From Congregibacter brevis (lineage in GTDB: Bacteria; Pseudomonadota; Gammaproteobacteria; Pseudomonadales; Halieaceae): a DNA stretch of 64,000 nucleotides. Both the position numbers and the translations under genes were made by a program. Numbering within the stretch: position 1 is the first letter of the stretch; each line of letters starts with the position of its first letter. The stretch spans positions 2,666,001 through 2,730,000 of the forward strand of contig NZ_CP136865.1 in the NCBI RefSeq assembly GCF_045689245.1, written 5' to 3'. The notes below the pieces were generated by a model. It saw only the letters and a list, made by a program, of their open reading frames with translations, had not been told where the DNA came from and did not search any database. This document shows positions 60,701-64,000 of this stretch, piece after piece.

Positions 60701-60840
60701 GGGACCACGGCTATCGAGGTAATTCGTCCACTCATACCGGCGGGGCCTATGCTGCGGAGTGGTAACTGAACATTCGGTTGAGACAGAGTGATTGAGCTGA
60801 AGCAGAAAGTAACAACGAAGACACAGAGCTTAAGGTGCAT
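57697..60840 (-). CDS. Large secreted BNR/VPS10-type beta-propeller protein
   Basis: The 1047-residue protein has a Sec signal peptide (about 1-20) followed by a sortilin/VPS10-like propeller region. At least eight Asp-box (BNR) motifs occur between residues 90 and 690, for example SVDGGESW, SMDGGESW, SNDGGESW, SDDGGVSW, SKDRGSSW and SLDEGATW. After about residue 740 comes an Ig-like beta region and a helical C-terminal part. Public annotation often says glycosyl hydrolase, but I see no catalytic residues that support this. A carbohydrate- or protein-binding role outside the cell is as likely. It is convergent with marR and divergent from the OppA-like gene. Confidence 0.82.
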   Translation of the reverse strand: MHLKLCVFVVTFCFSSITLSQPNVQLPLRSIGPAGMSGRITSIAVVPTNKNIWYIGSASGGLWKTVNAGTSFEPIFDAQPAQSIGAVAVAPSQPNVVYVGTGEGNPRNSQSSGNGLYKSVDGGESWIHLGVEQSRNIHRLIVHPKNEQVVWAGVLGDPFKATDSRGVYKSMDGGESWRRVLFSDSRSGVADLVMDPRNPDKLIASLWEFRRSPWDSASGGPGSGLYVSNDGGESWAELGEDSGLPERPYGRIGVAIAPSDPDRVYALIESKRNAFYRSDDGGVSWSMVNTETIGSRPFYFSEIHVDTQNPDRVYNLYSRLARSENAGAEFEVIEDWGMEVHADHHAFWIDPDDSSFIIDGTDGGLYWSRDRGDNWRFAENLPLGQFYHITVDDAVPYKVYGGLQDNGTWYGPSEVWNRGGIRNGYWRELAFNDGFDVVLGGQGDPWVYALWQGGMLVRINTLTGQRKTIMPTEGEKQGKERENRSLRFNWNAAIAASPFDAATLYIGSQFVHRSKDRGSSWDVISPDLTTNDVTKQRQYLSGGLSIDATAAENHTTITVIAPSELEQRLLWVGSDDGRIHLTRSGGESWTDVTANLPGAPLAGWIKQIVPSSYSASEAFVVIDNHLQGDTTPYLFRTQDYGVTWVNVLRGQGIPSYALSFIQDTVEPRLMFLGTEYGLYLSLDEGATWQQWKKGYPAVSTMDMAVQEREADLVVASFGRSIWILDDLTPWRVLAGAPDLTNETLQLFAPPASYQPVIGQAIGQRLSPDNLYSGDNNAREALISFWINDEEVETVTVSITQRDQLVRQWEQQVEQGMNRTSWDLQWAGQEIYGPLMSPVLEQPLAAPGVYTVTISAGTLKRSSELRLLADPRVDYEEDSYQQNLKYRQTIESLQTQSKGVLKVLACMEERLERDDELSESVSAKLHKKIVDVWELIAFRDFQGVISDSEKLSHRLSKAFYYTHSPYERLTDNDKQLLASLESQMQKVLQAFGLLMTDYWVPAMGPLEGAPRTDSVSGQPAVDESAWCDSELAPTKSMSRSANGRKLVP

Positions 60841-60973
60841 AGACGGTATTCAACCCATAAGAGTGAAGTTTAAGTGTAGCGTGAGTAAGTCGATGGTTTT
60901 CAGAGCGAATCCGGTGCTGACACCTTATCTTTTTATTGAACACACAGAGCCAAAACAAGCTACTCTAAAATCA

Positions 60974-62680
60974 ATGAGCACCTGGAGACAACGCGCCGTG
61001 GCAATCCAGCGATCTTTCGGATCTTCCCGTCGTGGCCTGACGCGGATTCTTCTCTTTTTTTGCGCGCTGTCTCTTTACGGCTGTAGTCAGGAAAGCCGTG
61101 TTCTCAGCGGCAATCGCGCGGGGATCCTCCACGTATCGCTACCCGCAAAACCGCAAACACTGGACCCCCATGTCGCCAGCGGCACGCAGGAATACATGCT
61201 CATAAGCGCGCTCTTTGAGCCACTCACCGTTTTTGACGCAGAAACACTCACCCCCGAGCCCGGCGCCGCCGAACGCTGGGTCTTTGACACAGACGGCCTT
61301 GGGGCCACATTTTTTTTGCGCAAAGATCTCAGATGGTCGAATGGTGACGCGGTCACCGCCAGAGACTTCGTCTTTGCCTGGCGACGTGCACTTAACCCCA
61401 AATTAGGCAATCAGTTGGCCGAGACACTCTTCCATCTAAAAAATGCCGAAGAGATTTATAGCGACAAAATCAAAGACGTCAGCATGCTTGGCGTCAGCGC
61501 CATGAGTGAGCGGACCCTTCGACTTGAGTTTGCCCACCCAGTGCCAGAACTCATCGTTCTCGAAAATCTTTCACACGCTGGCACTGTCCCTCTGCATGCA
61601 CCGACGTTAGAGCGCTATGACGCAGTAGACTCACGCTACGCGGGCTGGGCCAGAACGGGCCGTTTGGTTGGTAACGGCGCCTTCACATTGGACGAGTGGC
61701 GTATGCAACGCGACGTCAGCCTCAAAGCCAACCCTTTGTACTGGAATGCCGCAAGCGTGGGATTGAATGGCATCACGTTTTATCCAATAGAGAGCATCAC
61801 CACCGAAGAGAAGCTCTTTCGAAGCGGTCAACTGCATCTGACCACACGGCTTCCTGCCAGCAAAGTACCCTCTTATCGGGACAGTGGTGCCAAAGCCTAT
61901 ATCGAGCAGCCAATCTCCCGCTCGGACTATATCGCAGTCAACATGAGCCGACCTCCTCTTGACGACCCAAAGGTCCGACGAGCTCTCGCTCTGGCGATTG
62001 ACAGACCAGCGCTAGCGCAGACCCTTTACCACGGTGCGGCTACGCCCATTGGCGGCTACGTTCCGACAGTAATACGCGACTATCCGCACCCCACCCCCTT
62101 AAAATTTGATCCTGAGACAGCGCGAAGACTAATGACCGAAGCCGGCTATCCTAATGGCAAAGGGTTTCCCGAGATCTCATTACTCACATCATCAGACGGA
62201 ATCGGAAGAAATTTCTCGACAGCCGCCATGCAGGGCTGGCGAGATAAGCTGAACATTAGAGTGAAGCCGTCCTTACAGGAGTATCGCGTATATCTAGATA
62301 GCTTGATTGGCGGCGACTTCGATCTGGTATTGGCTAGTTGGAATGGCGCAGCACAACCCCAGTGGTGGCTTGACCGATGGCGGAGTGACAGCCCTACTAA
62401 TGACAGCCGATACTCTAATGCGCGATTCGATGACTTAGTCTTAAAAAAAGCGAAGAGCACAGCGGATACAAAAGAACTGCTGAGGATCTATGCTGATGCC
62501 GAAACTCTGCTGATGAATGACCTACCGATTATTCCCCTGTTTCAACGCCATTCAAAGTATTTGAAGCAGCCCAGTGTTAAGGGAATGCCGGCGAACCCGA
62601 TCAACGTTATTAACTTTGAACGCGTTGCATTGAACCCAGACGGTGGTGTCTGGGAGACCGAGGCACCGTTGTACGACTAA
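60974..62680 (+). CDS. OppA-like peptide-binding lipoprotein (ABC transporter, SBP family 5)
   Basis: The 568-residue protein has a lipoprotein signal (LSLYGC, lipid Cys at about 37) and a full family-5 binding fold: LPAKPQTLDPHVASGTQEYM (cited as KPQTLDPHVASGTQEYM), ERWVFDTDGLGATFFLRKDLRWSNGDAVTARDFVFAWRR (cited as LRWSNGDAVTARDFVFAWRR), and LDDPKVRRALALAIDR. The last two are typical of OppA/MppA. Its ligand is probably an oligopeptide. No permease or ATPase gene is adjacent, so it uses a transporter encoded elsewhere. The frame is open to 60788, but ATG 60974 gives a normal lipoprotein leader. Confidence 0.92.
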   Translation: MSTWRQRAVAIQRSFGSSRRGLTRILLFFCALSLYGCSQESRVLSGNRAGILHVSLPAKPQTLDPHVASGTQEYMLISALFEPLTVFDAETLTPEPGAAERWVFDTDGLGATFFLRKDLRWSNGDAVTARDFVFAWRRALNPKLGNQLAETLFHLKNAEEIYSDKIKDVSMLGVSAMSERTLRLEFAHPVPELIVLENLSHAGTVPLHAPTLERYDAVDSRYAGWARTGRLVGNGAFTLDEWRMQRDVSLKANPLYWNAASVGLNGITFYPIESITTEEKLFRSGQLHLTTRLPASKVPSYRDSGAKAYIEQPISRSDYIAVNMSRPPLDDPKVRRALALAIDRPALAQTLYHGAATPIGGYVPTVIRDYPHPTPLKFDPETARRLMTEAGYPNGKGFPEISLLTSSDGIGRNFSTAAMQGWRDKLNIRVKPSLQEYRVYLDSLIGGDFDLVLASWNGAAQPQWWLDRWRSDSPTNDSRYSNARFDDLVLKKAKSTADTKELLRIYADAETLLMNDLPIIPLFQRHSKYLKQPSVKGMPANPINVINFERVALNPDGGVWETEAPLYD

Positions 62681-62904
62681 CCGCCACCCTCCTTCGCAGC
62701 ACTCTCGAGCGCTTCCTCATACTCGCTATAACTCGTGTCGTACTGACTGGCGCAATCTTCGGCCTGTGCTTCAGGCATCTTGCTGCACTCAAAACGCTGA
62801 TTGTCTTGAATAGCCGTGTAGATCTGCTCACTGCTACAGCCCGACAAGAGCAACAGGTGAAAACCCAGACAGGACAATGAACGTATAGACGAGTGCTTGA
62901 GCAT
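62677..62904 (-). CDS. Small uncharacterised lipoprotein
   Basis: The 75-residue protein has a lipoprotein signal ending LLLSGC (lipid Cys at about 23) and a short mature domain with two further Cys (RFECSKMPEAQAEDCASQYDTSY, cited as ECSKMPEAQAEDCASQY), which may form a disulfide. Similar short lipoproteins with the ExCxxxP...xxC...SYxEY pattern exist in gammaproteobacteria as I recall, without known function. GGAG lies about 8 nt before the ATG. Its stop overlaps the oppA-like stop by 3 bp on the other strand. Confidence 0.75.
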   Translation of the reverse strand: MLKHSSIRSLSCLGFHLLLLSGCSSEQIYTAIQDNQRFECSKMPEAQAEDCASQYDTSYSEYEEALESAAKEGGG

Positions 62905-62999
62905 CGATCTGCTCTCCAAATGAGTTAAAGGGCTGTTTATCTTACATCGAAGGCATTACCTTAGCGTTATTGTTCAAACGAGCGCTCAGCGCGAGTGAC

Positions 63000-63031
63000 G
63001 AGTACTAACTCTACTGAGTACTAACTCTACT
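63000..63031 (+). repeat. Tandem 16-bp repeat before the formyltransferase-like gene
   Basis: GAGTACTAACTCTACT occurs twice, exactly and head to tail, ending 10 bp before the ATG at 63042. It falls in the 5' leader or promoter. Confidence 0.8.
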
Positions 63032-63041
63032 AAAGACCGCG

Positions 63042-63860
63042 ATGCGTATTACTATCCTCGCCAATAGAGACCTCCACAGCAACATCGCGCTGAATCTGCT
63101 ACTGCCGACGCTCTCACAGCATCGTTTCACGATCTTTCTGTCTGACGCTGTAGGTGCTCCCTCACAGGGCTACCAGCCACCGAAGAGCCTTCAGGAGATG
63201 AGGTTCTTCGAACAAGAGCTCTTCAAAAACACCATTGAGGCGTTGATCGAGCTGCAACCACAGTCCGGCAATAGATATCTGAGCTTTAAGGAGCTTAGCG
63301 AATTAGCCGAGCAGCCTATTAGAACCTGCAGAAATATAAACAAAGAACAGGAGCATGAAGCGTTTCGGCGTTCGGCGCCGGACTTAGTACTTTCAATCAG
63401 ATTTGGATCAATTCTCCGCGAGCCCGCGATCAGCGTCCCACCTCTAGGAGTTATCAATCTTCACTCGGGACTGCTACCGGACTACCGGGGGATTCTTACT
63501 ACACTCCATTCTCTTGCAAACCAAGAGACCGAAGTAGGCTGCACGCTTCACTACATCGACTCCCCTGCTATCGATACGGGAGCAATCATTGATCAAAAGC
63601 TGATTACTGTAGATAGAACAAAATCTTTGTTATGGCACGTGGTTCAGCTTTATCCTGCCGGCTGCTCCATGATGAGCAACGCGGTAGAAGATCTTGCTGC
63701 CGGTAAAAACATTTCGAGCAAGGCGCAGGGAGCAAGCTCAAAATCCTACTTTTCGCTGCCAACATCTGAAGACTTTGAAAGACTGTCGCAAGCGGGTTTT
63801 CGAGTATGGGACCCCGAAGACATATCAACGCTGTATCAGCTCTTTCTTGGCAAACAGTAA
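63042..63860 (+). CDS. Formyltransferase-fold protein (methionyl-tRNA formyltransferase-like)
   Basis: The 272-residue protein shows a formyltransferase catalytic core: SIRFGSILRE, then VINLHSGLLPDYRGILTTLHSL (cited as INLHSGLLPDYRGILTTLHS) with the catalytic Asn and His, and YIDSPAIDTGAII with the catalytic Asp. The N-terminal part is diverged from Fmt, and there is no C-terminal OB tRNA-binding domain. It is therefore not the housekeeping Fmt. Sugar-amine (ArnA- or VioF-like) or other amine formylation is possible. The ending FRVWDPEDISTLYQLFLG is unfamiliar. It stands alone in the window. Confidence 0.82.
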   Translation: MRITILANRDLHSNIALNLLLPTLSQHRFTIFLSDAVGAPSQGYQPPKSLQEMRFFEQELFKNTIEALIELQPQSGNRYLSFKELSELAEQPIRTCRNINKEQEHEAFRRSAPDLVLSIRFGSILREPAISVPPLGVINLHSGLLPDYRGILTTLHSLANQETEVGCTLHYIDSPAIDTGAIIDQKLITVDRTKSLLWHVVQLYPAGCSMMSNAVEDLAAGKNISSKAQGASSKSYFSLPTSEDFERLSQAGFRVWDPEDISTLYQLFLGKQ

Positions 63861-63924
63861 GCAAAAAAACGAGAATCAATGCCATTTACTCATTCATCTT
63901 TTCTGCACGAGGAGCCGTCAGCAG

Positions 63925-64000
63925 TTACGCGCGATTGGCCGGAGAATTGAAGCGGTCACCGCGACTCGCTTCACCGTCAGTGGCATGGGCATGATGCGCT
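63925..64000 (-). CDS. Possible 3' end of a leftward gene (cut by window edge)
   Basis: On the minus strand an open frame enters from the right edge and runs 24 codons to a TAA at 63925-63927. Its codons (GAA, GCG, CGC, GGT, GAC, CGC) look like those of neighbouring genes, and it would be convergent with the formyltransferase gene. Too little is visible to name a product. Confidence 0.35.
   Translation of the reverse strand, partial: AHHAHATDGEASRGDRFNSPANRA

Noticed and set aside
60788..60973. 62-codon N-terminal extension of the OppA-like lipoprotein
   Set aside because: It would bury the lipoprotein signal about 100 residues in and overlaps the 5' end of the divergent propeller gene.
63879..63950. 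Short rightward gene starting at ATG 63879
   Set aside because: It stops after 23 codons and has no Shine-Dalgarno; the minus-strand frame ending at 63925 looks more gene-like.
1..64000. tRNA/rRNA genes, CRISPR arrays, IS elements, prophage or defence islands
   Set aside because: Gaps are short and none shows cloverleaf pieces, regularly spaced repeats, terminal inverted repeats, transposase or integrase motifs.

Overview
The window is a stretch of ordinary bacterial chromosome: tightly packed, roughly 55% G+C by eye, about 60 protein genes, short gaps, many 1-8 bp start/stop overlaps. I see no rRNA, tRNA, insertion sequence, prophage, integron or CRISPR array. Gene order points to a gammaproteobacterium. 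The block cysG-serS-crcB-rarA-lolA-ftsK / trxB-aat-bpt-infA / clpA-clpS / icd / rluE-mnmA-hflD-purB-roxA-GNAT has nearly the order I recall from Pseudomonas chromosomes. The purine-to-glyoxylate cluster, a propionyl-CoA operon, a spinster-type MFS carrier and a large secreted BNR-propeller protein would fit a marine heterotroph of the Cellvibrionales/Halieaceae (OM60/NOR5) type. That placement is inference.

Layout. (1) 1-8.4 kb: purine catabolism. A one-direction operon (xdhB', xdhC, alc, uraD, uraH, allA, guaD, puuD) faces an 8-oxoguanine deaminase gene. Together they take guanine through xanthine, urate, hydroxyisourate, OHCU, allantoin and allantoate to ureidoglycolate and glyoxylate. Allantoinase, XdhA and urease are not inside the window. 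(2) 8.5-12.6 kb: a SIMPL-domain periplasmic protein, the tail-specific protease Prc and a VanZ-like membrane protein whose gene overlaps prc tail to tail. (3) 12.6-33.6 kb: the conserved housekeeping core, covering siroheme synthesis, SerRS, fluoride export, RarA, LolA, FtsK, thioredoxin reductase, the whole N-degron route (Aat, Bpt, ClpS, ClpA), IF-1, isocitrate dehydrogenase, rRNA/tRNA modification, PurB and a ribosomal oxygenase. (4) 33.6-42.1 kb: one leftward operon for propionyl-CoA to succinyl-CoA (carboxyltransferase, atypical biotin carboxylase/BCCP fusion, epimerase, mutase, MeaB) ending in a small Rieske ferredoxin. (5) 42.3-51.2 kb: pabB, cysB, a 5'-nucleotidase, an alanine/Na+ symporter, an isolated yajC, xthA, bcp, and a moaC-moaD-moaE-flavin reductase-NUDIX operon. 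Its molybdenum cofactor would serve the xanthine dehydrogenase. (6) 51.3-64 kb: accessory genes, namely an MFS carrier, a Tat-exported amine oxidase-like flavoprotein, a class-C-type serine hydrolase, SRAP, a hotdog thioesterase, arfB divergent from a MarR regulator, a 1047-residue BNR/VPS10-type propeller protein, an OppA-like lipoprotein, a small lipoprotein and a formyltransferase-fold protein.

Nothing here is clearly a new defence or mobile system. The items most worth following are: the arfB/marR intergenic region, where one perfect palindrome contains the -35 elements of two divergent promoters; the biotin carboxylase, which has two insertions, an AccB-like thumb on its biotin domain and an altered catalytic motif; and the Rieske ferredoxin at the end of the propionyl-CoA operon. 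Starts were moved from the longest possible ORF where a Shine-Dalgarno, promoter position, overlap or family alignment argued for it. Coordinates were counted by eye.
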